A DNA stretch of 64,000 bases from Archangium lipolyticum (GTDB taxonomy: Bacteria > Myxococcota > Myxococcia > Myxococcales > Myxococcaceae), in the NCBI RefSeq assembly GCF_024623785.1, contig NZ_JANKBZ010000031.1, forward strand, positions 1-64,000, given 5' to 3'. Of this stretch, positions 50,770-62,777 are shown one piece after another (positions within the stretch are counted from its first letter, which is position 1; the number at the start of each line of letters is the position of its first letter). The position numbers were made by a program, and so were the translations under genes. The notes under the pieces are model-generated. The model had not been told where the DNA came from and ran no database searches. It saw only the letters and a program-made list of their open reading frames with translations.

Positions 50770-52395
50770 TTACCGGTTCATCGAGCCGAGGAATTCGGCG
50801 TTCGAAGCGGTCGGACGCATATGCTTGAGCACGAATTCCATCGCGTCGATCGGCGTGAACGGGTGCAGTACCTGACGAAGCGCCGTGATGCGGATGAGGT
50901 CCGACGGGGTCAGCAGCAGCTCCTCCTTACGCGTACCGGACTTGTTGATGTCCAGCGTCGGGAAGATGCGCTTCTCCATCAGCTTCCGGTCCAGGACGAT
51001 TTCCGAGTTACCGGTGCCCTTGAACTCCTCGAAGATGACCTCGTCCATGCGGCTGCCGGTGTCGATGAGCGCGGTGCCGATGATGGTGAGGCTGCCGCCC
51101 TCCTCGATGTTGCGCGCGGCGCCGAAGAAGCGCTTGGGCTTGTGCAGCGCGTTGGCGTCCACACCACCGGACAGAATCTTGCCCGAAGCCGGCACCACCG
51201 TGTTGTAGGCGCGCGCCAGACGGGTGATGGAGTCCAGCAGGATGCACACGTCGTACTTCTGCTCGACCAGGCGCTTGGCCTTGTCGATGACCATCTCCGC
51301 CACCTGCACGTGACGCGTGGCCGGCTCGTCGAAGGTGGAGCTGACCACCTCGCCACGCACGTTGCGCTCCATGTCCGTCACTTCCTCGGGGCGCTCGTCC
51401 ACGAGCAGCACGATGAGGTAGACGTCCGGGTGGTTCTTCGAGATGGCGTGCGCGATGTTCTGCAGCAGCACCGTCTTACCGGCCTTCGGCGGCGCCACGA
51501 TGAGGCAGCGCTGGCCCAGGCCGATGGGGCAGAACAGGTCGATGATGCGCGTCGTCATCTCCGACCCCTCGTGCTCCAGCTTCAGCTTGCGCGTGGGGTA
51601 GAGCGGCGTGAGGTTGTCGAAGAGGATGCGCTCGCGCGCCGCCTCGGACAGCGGGTCGGCGAAGTTGACCTTGTCCACCTTCTGCAGCGCGAAGAAGCGC
51701 TCGCCCTCGCGCGGCTGGCGGATGGGGCCCGTCACCGTGTCGCCCGGCCGCAGGTTGAAGCGGCGCACCTGCGACGGCGACACGTAGATGTCGTCCGGGC
51801 TCGGCTGGTAGTCGCTGTCCGAGCTGCGCAGGAAGCCGAAGCCGTCGCTCAGCAGCTCCATCACGCCCTCGGCGTGTACCTCGAACTTCTTGTCCGCGAT
51901 GCCCGACAGCAGCGCGAAGATGAGATCCTGCTTTTTGAGACCCTGATAACCCTCGATGTTGAAGTCGTGGGCCATCTTCGCCAGGTCGGTGATCTTCATC
52001 CGCTTCAGGTCATTGAGCTTGATGACCTGCATGGGGGCGCCGTCACGCGTCACCTCGGTGACCACCGGCGCCTCGACCGGCTCGGGGGCCGCCGGCTGCG
52101 CGGCGGGCTCCTCGTGCGTGGCCTGGGCGCGGACCTCCTGGTACTCCTCGTCCCGGACCGGGTGGGAGGGAATCGGCGTCAGCACCGGGCGCGGCGTCTC
52201 GGCGACGGCCTCCGAGGCAGCCTCGGACTCGGTGTCCTCTTCCCGACGGGCGGATGTCCGGCGGCGTGAGGGCTTGTCGGTATCGTCCCGGTCGGCGGCC
52301 TTGGCCCGCGTCGTGCGACGCTTGGGCTTTTCTTCTTCGGCCTCGATGACTGCGGTGTCCAGGACCTTCTCTTTGGGGGAACGGGCTTTGGCCAT
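50770..52395 (-). CDS. rho: transcription termination factor Rho
   Basis: This encodes 541 residues, about 120 more than E. coli Rho. The extra part is an N-terminal basic/acidic low-complexity region ([16 protein letters not shown], then [12 protein letters not shown]) seen in other high-GC bacteria. After it come the N-terminal helical domain ([17 protein letters not shown]), the RNA-binding cold-shock fold ([23 protein letters not shown]), Walker [12 protein letters not shown], Walker [17 protein letters not shown], the Q-loop and the R-loop [24 protein letters not shown]. It is a hexameric RNA helicase that ends transcription. Confidence 0.97.
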   Translation of the reverse strand: MAKARSPKEKVLDTAVIEAEEEKPKRRTTRAKAADRDDTDKPSRRRTSARREEDTESEAASEAVAETPRPVLTPIPSHPVRDEEYQEVRAQATHEEPAAQPAAPEPVEAPVVTEVTRDGAPMQVIKLNDLKRMKITDLAKMAHDFNIEGYQGLKKQDLIFALLSGIADKKFEVHAEGVMELLSDGFGFLRSSDSDYQPSPDDIYVSPSQVRRFNLRPGDTVTGPIRQPREGERFFALQKVDKVNFADPLSEAARERILFDNLTPLYPTRKLKLEHEGSEMTTRIIDLFCPIGLGQRCLIVAPPKAGKTVLLQNIAHAISKNHPDVYLIVLLVDERPEEVTDMERNVRGEVVSSTFDEPATRHVQVAEMVIDKAKRLVEQKYDVCILLDSITRLARAYNTVVPASGKILSGGVDANALHKPKRFFGAARNIEEGGSLTIIGTALIDTGSRMDEVIFEEFKGTGNSEIVLDRKLMEKRIFPTLDINKSGTRKEELLLTPSDLIRITALRQVLHPFTPIDAMEFVLKHMRPTASNAEFLGSMNR

Positions 52396-54734
<2,339 letters not shown>

Positions 54735-54745
54735 GGGCCGGCACC

Positions 54746-55030
54746 ATGGACAGGCGGCGAGCAAGCCTCCGCATTCGAGGGAAGGTGCAAGGGGTGTTCT
54801 ACAGGGAGAGCGCCCGCACCGAGGCCGTACGCCTCGGCCTGACGGGTTGGGTGCGCAACCTCTCGGACGGGTCCGTCGAGGCAGTGGTCGAGGGAGCGCC
54901 CGAGGCCCTCGAGGCATTCGTCACCTGGTGCCACCGGGGCCCACCCCAGGCCCGGGTGACGGACGTGGAGCGCGTCGATTCGGAGGCGCGCGGGGAGTTC
55001 AGCACCTTCACCGTGGAGCGCAGCTCATGA
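54746..55030 (+). CDS. acyP: acylphosphatase
   Basis: This encodes 94 residues, the normal size. It has [11 protein letters not shown] with the catalytic Arg and [17 protein letters not shown] with the catalytic Asn. It hydrolyses acyl phosphates such as carbamoyl or 1,3-bisphosphoglycerate. The stop overlaps the start of the DUF3052 gene (ATGA at 55027-55030), so ligA, acyP and DUF3052 likely share a transcript. Confidence 0.95.
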   Translation: MDRRRASLRIRGKVQGVFYRESARTEAVRLGLTGWVRNLSDGSVEAVVEGAPEALEAFVTWCHRGPPQARVTDVERVDSEARGEFSTFTVERSS

Positions 55031-55473
55031 ACCCCTACGCGATGGCTTCTCTGCCGGCCATGCTCGGCATCAAGGCGGGCAGCAAGGTCTCGGTCATCAA
55101 TCCACCCCGGGGCTTCGTCCAGCGGCTCAACCCCCTGCCCGATGGCGTGGAGTTCCTCATCACCGCCCAGACGGGCCTGGACGTCATCCTCTTCTTCACC
55201 CAGGACGCGCACGAGCTCGTCCAGCGCCTGCCGGCCCTGTCGCGCGCCATGGCCCTCACCGGCGGCATCTGGGTGTGCTGGCCCAGCGGCGAGGGCATCA
55301 AGACGTCCCTCTCCGAGGACTTCATCCGCCAGGCCGCGCTCGACATCGGCATGGTGGACAACAAGCTGTGCCTCATCGACAGCACCTGGACCGGCCTGCG
55401 TCTGGTGCGCCGCCCCCGGGGCCGGTTGGACAAGCCGGAGAACCGCAAGCGGCTGCCGACCGCCCAGGCCTGA
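55027..55473 (+). CDS. DUF3052 family protein
   Basis: This encodes 148 residues. It matches the DUF3052 pattern: [57 protein letters not shown] and [20 protein letters not shown]. The function of the family is unknown; it looks like a small Rossmann-like domain. The C-terminus is basic ([12 protein letters not shown]). It is translationally coupled to acyP. Confidence 0.9.
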   Translation: MNPYAMASLPAMLGIKAGSKVSVINPPRGFVQRLNPLPDGVEFLITAQTGLDVILFFTQDAHELVQRLPALSRAMALTGGIWVCWPSGEGIKTSLSEDFIRQAALDIGMVDNKLCLIDSTWTGLRLVRRPRGRLDKPENRKRLPTAQA

Positions 55474-56049
55474 CCCCCGAGCCTGGGCCCCTGCCCCCCA
55501 TCCGGAGGGCTTCCCGAGCTGCCGACCGGCCGACATTTTCCATGTCTCGCCTTTACAGGTCGTATCAGGCGTGAAAACCTTTTGGTGTTTTCGGACCTTG
55601 GGACGTTCCGCCAGGGGCGGGGCGTTTGGGGTCCATGGATTCTTGATTTTTGAGACGGGTGCGTTCCCAGACACCAGGGCGCGCCGGCTGCACCGAGCTT
55701 CTATCGCCCCCCCAAGGCGCCCGCGGATGGGCACCGACCGGGTGAGGAAGGAAGAGGCGGGGCGGCACGAGCGCCAGGGGCCCTCGGAGCGCTCGATTGG
55801 AAGTGAGTCCCCGCCTGGCAGGGTGCCGGACAACGCGGGGCGACATGAACTCGGAGGAGCAGGTCGTGGTCCCCTCAACCCCCACCCGCGCGGACACAGC
55901 CGGCTCCCGGACACCCGGGCCGACCTTCGTCCGTGCGCGCGGAGGAGCCGGGCCCGCCTCTCCCCTCGCAGCGCGCTCGGAAGCGGGAGACGCCGTCGCC
56001 TCCCGTCCGCCGGAGCTCACGCATCCGCGCGCGCGCCCAGGACTGGTCA
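55474..56049. other. long leader upstream of the RNase E/G gene
   Basis: There are 576 bases without a convincing gene. The first part has short AT-rich patches (AAAACCTTTTGGTGTTTT near 55572 can form a weak hairpin), and the second half is GC-rich. RNase E genes often carry long structured 5' leaders through which the enzyme controls its own mRNA, so this may be such a leader, but I see no conserved element. Confidence 0.4.
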
Positions 56050-58677
56050 ATGAGCAGCATCCTCGTCATCAACGCGGCGGGCCGGGAGACCCGCGTGGCC
56101 CTCGTCGAGAGCGGTCACATCGCGGAGTTCTACCTCGAGCGTAAGAAGGACAAGGGAATCGTCGGTAACATCTACAAGGGCCGTGTCGTCCGGGTTCTCC
56201 CGGGCATGCAGGCGGCCTTCGTGGACATCGGACTCGAGAAGGCGGCCTTCCTCTACGTCAGTGACGTCGTCTACGACCCGGACTTCGCCCGCGCCCAGTT
56301 CGAGCTGACCGAGGGCGAGCACGACGAAGACGCCCCGGACGTGCCGGAGGAGTCCGAGGCCGTTGCCGCCGAGGCCGCTCACGAGGCCGGCGCCGACGTG
56401 GAAGCCGAGGTGCACGAGCACGCCGCCAAGAGTGGTGGCGAGATGCCCGACCCCGTGGGAGCCCCTCCCGAGGTGCGCGCCGAGCAGCCCGCGCCGCGGA
56501 CCGAGGAGCCGGAGCGTCTCGCCGAGCCGCAGCCCGCGCCCACGGCCGAGACGCCGGAGCAACCCGCCGAGCAGCCCGCCCCCATCGCCGTCACGGCGAC
56601 CGGGTCGGCCGAGCCGGTGACCGTCGAGGCCTCGGCCTCGCCCGAGCCGATGAACATCTCCGTGGCGCCGGTGGAGTCCGCGCCCGTGAGCGTCGCGGCC
56701 CAGGCGGCTGCCGAGACTGCCCCGGCGATGCCCGCCACCGAGGGCTCGGTGGCCCTGGCGCTGCAGCCCGAGCCGGCGCTCGTGCCCCAGAGCGAGCCGG
56801 GTGCCGTGGCCGCCCCCACTCCGGCGGAGGCCGCCCCGCAGCAGCGTCCCGAGACGGCCGCCGGTGAGCGCCGCGCCCCGCGCGAGAACCGCGAGGCCGC
56901 CCGTGAGGCCCGCGAGGCCCGCCGCGAGCAGAAGGACAAGGACCGCGAGCGCGAGAAGGAGCGGGAGAAGGACAAGGGCCGCAAGCAGCGCGAGGAGCAG
57001 CAGCGCAAGCGCGACGAGGAGAAGTCCAAGCCGCGCAAGACGGCGAAGATCGAGGAGTTGCTGAAGGTGGGCCAGGAGGTCGTGGTCCAGATCTCCAAGG
57101 ATCCCATCGGCACCAAGGGCGCGCGCCTCACCTCGCACATCTCCATCCCGGGCCGCCACCTGGTGTTCATGCCCACGGTGGACCACGTGGGCATCAGCCG
57201 CCGCATCTCCAACGAGAAGGAGCGCAAGCGCCTGCGGGAGATCGTCGACCGGCTGCGTCCCCCCGGGACGGGCTTTATCGTGCGCACGGTGGCGGAGAAC
57301 GTGCCGCAGGAGAAGCTCGAGAGCGACATCCGCTTCCTCATCGAGGTGTGGAACCAGGTGGTGCGCCGCAACGAGAAGCGCGGCGGCGGCGGCCTGCTGC
57401 ACCCGGACCTGGACCTCATCCTGCGCGCCACGCGCGACCTCTTCGCCCACGACGTGGAGAAGCTCGTCGTCGATGACCGCGAGGAGTACGAGCGCATCCT
57501 CGGCTTCGTGAACGCACAGGACCCGGCGCTCAAGGACCGGGTGGTGCTGCACGAGTCGGAAGAGCCCATCTTCGACGCGTATGGGATCGAGCACGAGTTG
57601 CAGCGCGCCACCCAGCGCAAGGTGTGGCTCAAGAGCGGCGGCTACCTCATCATCGACCAGGCCGAGGCGCTCACCGCCATCGACGTCAACTCGGGCCGCT
57701 ACGTCGGCAAGAAGAGCCTCGAGGAGACGATCACCAAGATCAACGTCGAGGCTGCCAAGGAGATCGTCTACCAGCTGAGGCTGCGCAACATCGGCGGCAT
57801 CATCATCTGCGACTTCATCGACATGGAGAAGCCGCAGAACCGGGACAAGGTCTTCAAGTCGCTGCAGGAGGCGCTGGGCCGGGACAAGGCGAAGACGAAC
57901 GTGCTGCGCATCTCCGAGCTGGGCCTGGTGGAGATGACGCGCAAGCGCGTGCGCGAGTCCATCGGCCGGGTGCTGCACGAGGACTGCCCGTACTGCGACG
58001 GCAAGGGCTTCGTGAAGACGGCGACCACGGTGGCCTACGAGATCTTCGGGGAGATCCGCCGCGAGGCGCCGGGCTACAAGGACCCGACGCTGGTCATCAA
58101 CTGCAACGCCGAGGTGGCGCGGCTGCTCCAGGGCGAGGAGCGGCAGGAGCTGCGGCACCTGATGGACCGCTACAACAAATCCATCCAGGTGAAGGCGCAG
58201 CAGAACTACCACCGCGAGCAGTACGACATCTACGGCCGCAGCGCGCAGGGCGGGGACCACAAGGTGGCCTCGTCGCCGGGCTCGGGCGATGGCGAGCTGT
58301 CCATGCAGCGCCGGCCGGAGAGTGGCGGTGGCGAGCGTGGCTTCCGCGAGGGCGGTGGTGGCCGCGACCGGGACCGTGACCGCGACCGTGAGCGGGGCGA
58401 CCGGGGTGGCAACCGCGGCGACCGTGAGCGGAGTGACCGGGGTGGCAACCGCGACCGAGATCGGGGTGGCAACCGGGGTGACCGTGACCGGGGAGGCAAC
58501 CGCGACCGTGACCGCAACCGGGGCGAGCAGCAGCGTCGGCCCGAGCAGCGGGAGGGGCGTGGGCAGCAGCAGGCCCAGGCCCAGCAGCAGGCAGGCGGAG
58601 AGCAGCCCGCCGCGGGCAGCACGCCCCCGACGTCGTCCGGAAACGGGAACGGCAACGGGTCCAGCGACAACACCTGA
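56050..58677 (+). CDS. rne: ribonuclease E/G with S1-domain insertion
   Basis: This encodes 875 residues from the ATG giving MSSILVINAAGRETRVAL. The S1 RNA-binding domain starts normally (GNIYKGRVVRVLPGMQAAFV) but is interrupted near residue 80 by about 250 residues of Ala/Pro/Glu-rich, then Arg/Lys/Glu-rich low complexity. It resumes near residue 332 (IEELLKVGQEVVVQISKDP). The catalytic core has AIDVNSGRYVGKKSLEETI and IIICDFIDMEKP with the two metal Asp residues, and the zinc-link CPYCDGKG. The last 150 residues are Arg/Asp/Gly repeats (GDRDRGGNRDRDRNRG), probably disordered and RNA- or protein-binding. It cuts mRNA and rRNA precursors. A long low-complexity insertion in S1 is known in some actinobacterial and deltaproteobacterial members. 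Confidence 0.95.
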   Translation: MSSILVINAAGRETRVALVESGHIAEFYLERKKDKGIVGNIYKGRVVRVLPGMQAAFVDIGLEKAAFLYVSDVVYDPDFARAQFELTEGEHDEDAPDVPEESEAVAAEAAHEAGADVEAEVHEHAAKSGGEMPDPVGAPPEVRAEQPAPRTEEPERLAEPQPAPTAETPEQPAEQPAPIAVTATGSAEPVTVEASASPEPMNISVAPVESAPVSVAAQAAAETAPAMPATEGSVALALQPEPALVPQSEPGAVAAPTPAEAAPQQRPETAAGERRAPRENREAAREAREARREQKDKDREREKEREKDKGRKQREEQQRKRDEEKSKPRKTAKIEELLKVGQEVVVQISKDPIGTKGARLTSHISIPGRHLVFMPTVDHVGISRRISNEKERKRLREIVDRLRPPGTGFIVRTVAENVPQEKLESDIRFLIEVWNQVVRRNEKRGGGGLLHPDLDLILRATRDLFAHDVEKLVVDDREEYERILGFVNAQDPALKDRVVLHESEEPIFDAYGIEHELQRATQRKVWLKSGGYLIIDQAEALTAIDVNSGRYVGKKSLEETITKINVEAAKEIVYQLRLRNIGGIIICDFIDMEKPQNRDKVFKSLQEALGRDKAKTNVLRISELGLVEMTRKRVRESIGRVLHEDCPYCDGKGFVKTATTVAYEIFGEIRREAPGYKDPTLVINCNAEVARLLQGEERQELRHLMDRYNKSIQVKAQQNYHREQYDIYGRSAQGGDHKVASSPGSGDGELSMQRRPESGGGERGFREGGGGRDRDRDRDRERGDRGGNRGDRERSDRGGNRDRDRGGNRGDRDRGGNRDRDRNRGEQQRRPEQREGRGQQQAQAQQQAGGEQPAAGSTPPTSSGNGNGNGSSDNT

Positions 58678-58687
58678 GCCCGCTCTC

Positions 58688-58721
58688 CCCTCTCCCTCCG
58701 GGAGAGGGACGGGGTGAGGGT
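58688..58721. repeat. REP-like palindromic element 6
   Basis: CCCTCTCCCTCCGGGAGAGGG plus the ACGGGGTGAGGGT tail, 10 bases after the RNase E/G stop, between same-strand genes. Confidence 0.85.
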
Positions 58722-58803
58722 ACCGGACCCACCTGCTCGGGTCCGTGAGTACCCTCCCCCACTGGCCGGACCGCCCCGGCATTGGCTACCCTGTCGCCAC
58801 CGG

Positions 58804-60216
58804 ATGCGGTCCTTCTCCCTTCTCTCCGTGCAGCGACTGCGCGCCAGCGCGTTCCGGTGGGCCCGCCGCACCTGGGAGCCCCTGGGACAGACGCGCCCGG
58901 GCCGTTTCGCCGTGGACACGCTGCTGGCGGTGCGCTCGCTGGCGCGGGGCTTCCTGGGCGAGAACATCCGCCTGCGAGCGGCGGCGCTCACCTACATCAG
59001 CGTCTTCTCCCTGGTGCCACTGCTGACGGTGGTGGTGGCACTGCTGGGGGCCTACCACCAGCAGGCCGTCCAGCTGCGACTCCGGGAGATCATCTTCGCG
59101 GTGCTGGCCCCCGGAGTGCGCGAGGAGTCGGCGGCGTTCCTCCAGCGATTCCTGCAACCGGGACACACGACGGCCATCGGGAGCGCGGGCTTCCTCGGGC
59201 TGCTCTTCTCCGCGGGCTCGCTGCTGCACAACATCGACGAGTCGCTGAATGAAATCTGGGGCGTGAAGAACAACCGCCCGTGGCTGCTGCGCGCGCTCAT
59301 CTACGCGGGGCTGCTGCTGCTGGGGCCGCTGCTGCTGGCCATCTCGTTCGCGGGAACGGGCGAGGTGCGCTCCTTCCTGCAGGAGACCCAGGCCCCCGTC
59401 TTCCTGCGCCTCTCCGAGCAGCTCTTCGGGCCCCTGTCTCCGCTCACGGGAGTCATCGGGCTCACCATCCTCTACTACGTGACGCCCAACACCCACCTGC
59501 GCTTCCGCTCGGCGCTGGCGGGCGGACTGGTGGCGGGCCTGGCCTGGTGGGTGGCGCGGCATGTGTACACGGGGGCGGCCGCGTACAGCTTCCGCCACAA
59601 CCCGCTCTATGCCTCGCTGGGCGCCCTGCCCATGTTCCTCGCGTGGCTGTACGTGGACTGGCTCCTCATCCTCACCGGCGGACGCCTCTCGTACGCGGTG
59701 GAGCACGCCACCTTCCGGGACTCGCTGTGGGCCTTTGGCACCCATCCCCGGGCCCGGGAGCTGGTGGCCGCACGGGTGGCGCAGGAAGCCACGCTGGTGT
59801 GGTTCGACGGCGGAACACCTCCCCTTCCCCGGGACCTGGCCCTCCGACTCCGGGTCGCCGAGTCACTCGTCCACGAGGTGGTGGACGACATGGAGCGGGC
59901 GGGGCTCATCGAGCGCCAGCGAAAGGGAGGCATCCTACCGGCCCGTCCCCCCGCCGAGCTCACCCTGGCCGACCTGACGCTCGCCGTCCACGGCGTCTAC
60001 AACCCCGTCGAGCCCCAGGCCTGGAACACCCCGCGCGCCCCGGGCTTCGAGCCCCTGGAGGCCTTCTTCGGGGAGTCCGACAGGGCCGGCCTCGACGTCC
60101 TGCGCCGGACCCGGTGGCTGGACCTCGCCATCCTGGTGCGCCCCGGGCTCGCGGAGGTGGCGGCGGCTGCCCCCCCGGAGCCGGCCGTGGCGGCGACGGG
60201 AAGCGGAAATCCGTAA
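58804..60216 (+). CDS. YihY/BrkB-family membrane protein with winged helix
   Basis: This encodes 470 residues from the ATG giving MRSFSLLSVQRLRAS. The first 300 residues form the YihY domain with six membrane helices: RLRAAALTYISVFSLVPLL, AGSLLHNIDESLNEIWGVK, YYVTPNTHLRFRSALAGG and YSFRHNPLYASLGALPMFLAWLY. The C-terminal 170 residues include a helical stretch resembling a winged helix (RLRVAESLVHEVVDDMERAG then LIERQRKGGILPARP). The family was once called ribonuclease BN but is a membrane protein of unknown function. Confidence 0.88.
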   Translation: MRSFSLLSVQRLRASAFRWARRTWEPLGQTRPGRFAVDTLLAVRSLARGFLGENIRLRAAALTYISVFSLVPLLTVVVALLGAYHQQAVQLRLREIIFAVLAPGVREESAAFLQRFLQPGHTTAIGSAGFLGLLFSAGSLLHNIDESLNEIWGVKNNRPWLLRALIYAGLLLLGPLLLAISFAGTGEVRSFLQETQAPVFLRLSEQLFGPLSPLTGVIGLTILYYVTPNTHLRFRSALAGGLVAGLAWWVARHVYTGAAAYSFRHNPLYASLGALPMFLAWLYVDWLLILTGGRLSYAVEHATFRDSLWAFGTHPRARELVAARVAQEATLVWFDGGTPPLPRDLALRLRVAESLVHEVVDDMERAGLIERQRKGGILPARPPAELTLADLTLAVHGVYNPVEPQAWNTPRAPGFEPLEAFFGESDRAGLDVLRRTRWLDLAILVRPGLAEVAAAAPPEPAVAATGSGNP

Positions 60217-60246
60217 CGTTTCTGGGAGGTTGGCGGGCCTCGTGGC

Positions 60247-60274
60247 TTGCACGCGGCATTCGTTCTGTTATGTT
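60247..60274 (+). promoter_or_regulatory. candidate promoter of the IHF-like gene
   Basis: TTGCAC (60247-60252), a 16-base spacer and TATGTT (60269-60274) lie about 65 bases before the start codon. The match is moderate and the call rests on pattern only. Confidence 0.4.
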
Positions 60275-60340
60275 TCCGGGATTCGACCACGGGCCATGCG
60301 CCCTGTTTCCGAGGGGTTAGGCGGTTTGCGGGAGCATGCG

Positions 60341-60682
60341 ATGCTGAAGTCCGATCTGATCAACGTCCTCGTCTCCAAGAAGGGGATGACCCAGAAGCAG
60401 GCCGAGGCGACGGTCGAGACTATCTTCGAGTCCATGAAGGAGGCCCTGTGCCGCGGCGAGAACATCGAGATCCGCGGGCTGGGCGCCTTCCACGTGAAGA
60501 ACTACCAGGGCTACCAGGGCCGCAATCCCAAGACGGGGCAGATCATCCCCGTGAAGCCCAAGCGAGGCTTGCTCTTCCGCACGGGCAAGGAGCTGCGTGA
60601 CCGGGTCAACCGCCCGGCCCCGCAGACCCCGCAGTCCGACATCTCGTTCGATCCCAAGAGCGGCAGCGGCACCAGCTACTAG
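60341..60682 (+). CDS. ihfA: IHF alpha-type HU-family DNA-binding protein
   Basis: This encodes 113 residues. The HU/IHF fold starts MLKSDLINVLVSKKGMTQKQ; IEIRGLGAFHVKNYQGYQGR and NPKTGQIIPVKPKRGLLFRT hold the beta-arm with its Pro tip that bends DNA. The 20-residue C-terminal tail (APQTPQSDISFDPKSGSGTS) goes beyond the usual 95 or so residues. IhfA versus IhfB versus a single HU-like protein cannot be settled without alignment. It ends 7 bases before the stop of the convergent sctV gene. Confidence 0.88.
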   Translation: MLKSDLINVLVSKKGMTQKQAEATVETIFESMKEALCRGENIEIRGLGAFHVKNYQGYQGRNPKTGQIIPVKPKRGLLFRTGKELRDRVNRPAPQTPQSDISFDPKSGSGTSY

Positions 60683-60689
60683 CCTCCGC

Positions 60690-62777
60690 TCAGCGCCCCA
60701 GGGCGGCGGGTGACAGCCGCCCCAGCGGGCGGATCTGCAGGTTCATGTCCAGCTCGCCGTAGGTGAGCACCGCGACGTCCGGGAAGGCGCCCTCGCACAG
60801 CTTGCGCAGGGTGCGCCGGACATCCGGCGCGGTGAGCAGCACGGTCTGCCCGCCCGAGGCGATGCGCTTCACCCCCTCCAGGATCTCCGCCACCCGCTCC
60901 GGCGAAGGCGCCGGTCCGCGTGGCCCGGCGGCGCGCAGGGTCTCCTCGATCTCCGGATCCACGAGGTAGGCGAAGAGCGGCCCGGACGGGGCGAACTTGT
61001 GGCTGAGGTAGCGGTACAGCGCCTGGCGGCAGCGCTCGGCCAGGGCCGTGGCATCCCCCTCGGTGGTGGGCGCCACCAGCGCCTCGAGGATGGCGCGCAT
61101 GTTCCGGATGCTCACCTGCTCCTCCACCAGCTTGCGCAGCACCTCGGTGAGCAGCGGCAGCGGGACCTTCTGGAGCGCCTCCTTCACCAGCGTGGGAGCC
61201 TGCGCCTCGAGCCCATCCAGCAGCCCCTGCACCTCCTGGATGCCCAGGAACCCCGCCGCGCGGCCGCGGATGATGCTGCGCAGGTGCTCGGCGATGAGTT
61301 CCCCGGCGCTTCGCACCGGGACCTGCGCCATCTCCAGACGCGCGCGCCCGTCCGCTGGCACGCGGCTGATGGGCCTGCCGGTGGAAGGTTCCACGGCCGG
61401 CTCCCCCTTCAGCTCCAGAAAGGCCAGTTCCTCCGGCTGCGCCACCGCGTAGAGCGCTCCAGGGACGACCTGCCCCATGCCGGCGGGCACTTCATCCACC
61501 AGGATGCGGTAGGTCCCCGCGGGCAGATACGCGGCCTCGGTCCGCACCCGGATGCCCGGTACGCGCACGCCGAGCTCGTAGAAGACTTCGTCCCGCACCC
61601 GGTTGAGCACCTGGTGCACGAACGCACCGCCCTGCTCCTGCGCCATCGGGGTGAGGTCCGGCGCGAGATCCACCGTCAGCGGAGTCACTCCCACCGGCGC
61701 CGCCACGCTCTCCGGGGGAGCGCCCGGACCCCCCTGGGCCGCCGCACCCGCTTCGGGCTTGCCCCCGACCCGGGCCGCGGCGGCTTCCTCCTCCATCGCG
61801 GCGGCCTTCACACTCTTGAGGGCATGCGCGAGGCCTCCCAGGGCCGCCCCCAGCCCGAGGAACGTCAGGTGCGGCATGCCCGGCATCGCGGCGAGGGCCA
61901 CGCAGAGCGCGGCCACCACCCAGAGCGCCTTGGCCTCGCCAAAGAGCTGCGAACCAATCTCCGAACCGAGCGAGTCCTCCTCCTTCTCCGAGGCCACGCG
62001 CGTGACGACGAGGCCCGCCGCCACCGCGATGCACAGCGAGGGAATCTGCGACACCAGGCCATCACCGATGGCGATGAGCGCGTAGGTGGAGGCCGCCTCG
62101 GCCATCGTCATCCCATTCTGGAGGATGCCGATGCAGATACCGCCCAGGAGGTTCACCGCGACGATGACCAGGCCCGCGATGACGTCTCCCTTCACGAACT
62201 TCATCGCGCCATCCATGGCGCCGAACATCTGGGACTCGCGCTCCAGGTCGCGCCGCCGGCGGCGGGCCTGCGCTTGATCGATGGCTCCCGCGCGCAGGTC
62301 CGCGTCGATGGACATCTGCTTGCCCGGCATCGCGTCCAGGGTGAAGCGGGCGGAGACCTCGGCCACGCGCTCGGCGCCCTTGGCCACCACGAGGAACTGC
62401 ACCAGCGTGAGGATGGCGAAGATGACCGCGCCAACGACGTAGTCGCCCCGCACCACGAACTCACCGAAGGCCTGGATGATCTCTCCCGCGTGCCCTTCCG
62501 CGAGCGCCAGCCGCGTGGACGACACGTTGAGCGCGAGCCGGAACAGCGTGGTGAACAGCAGCAGCGTCGGGAAGGACGTCACCTTCAGCGCGTCCCGGGC
62601 GTAGAGCGCCGCCACCAGCAGTGCCACCGCCGCCGCCAGGTTGATGGCCAGCCCCATGTCCAGCAGCCAGGGTGGCAACGGGATGATGAGCGCACCCAAC
62701 ACCGCGGCCATCGCCACGGCCAGTACCACGTCCGAGGACTTGCGAGCCCTCATGAGAAGCTTCACCAACTGGTTCAT
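60690..62777 (-). CDS. sctV: type III secretion export gate protein SctV
   Basis: This encodes 695 residues of the FlhA/YscV/InvA family. The N-terminal half has about eight membrane helices and the FHIPEP-type region: SFPTLLLFTTLFRLALNVSSTRLAL, AEVSARFTLDAMPGKQMSIDADLRAGAID and GDGLVSQIPSLCIAVAAG. The C-terminal half is the cytosolic nonameric ring domain. Myxobacteria have no flagella, so this belongs to a non-flagellar or T3SS-like system. The start overlaps sctU by ATGA. Confidence 0.95.
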   Translation of the reverse strand: MNQLVKLLMRARKSSDVVLAVAMAAVLGALIIPLPPWLLDMGLAINLAAAVALLVAALYARDALKVTSFPTLLLFTTLFRLALNVSSTRLALAEGHAGEIIQAFGEFVVRGDYVVGAVIFAILTLVQFLVVAKGAERVAEVSARFTLDAMPGKQMSIDADLRAGAIDQAQARRRRRDLERESQMFGAMDGAMKFVKGDVIAGLVIVAVNLLGGICIGILQNGMTMAEAASTYALIAIGDGLVSQIPSLCIAVAAGLVVTRVASEKEEDSLGSEIGSQLFGEAKALWVVAALCVALAAMPGMPHLTFLGLGAALGGLAHALKSVKAAAMEEEAAAARVGGKPEAGAAAQGGPGAPPESVAAPVGVTPLTVDLAPDLTPMAQEQGGAFVHQVLNRVRDEVFYELGVRVPGIRVRTEAAYLPAGTYRILVDEVPAGMGQVVPGALYAVAQPEELAFLELKGEPAVEPSTGRPISRVPADGRARLEMAQVPVRSAGELIAEHLRSIIRGRAAGFLGIQEVQGLLDGLEAQAPTLVKEALQKVPLPLLTEVLRKLVEEQVSIRNMRAILEALVAPTTEGDATALAERCRQALYRYLSHKFAPSGPLFAYLVDPEIEETLRAAGPRGPAPSPERVAEILEGVKRIASGGQTVLLTAPDVRRTLRKLCEGAFPDVAVLTYGELDMNLQIRPLGRLSPAALGR

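Noticed and set aside
56047-58782. Open frame of 911 codons on the minus strand opposite the RNase E/G gene
   Set aside because: A Leu/Ala/Val/Arg-rich mirror of the repetitive rne sequence, not a membrane protein; the plus strand holds clear catalytic motifs.
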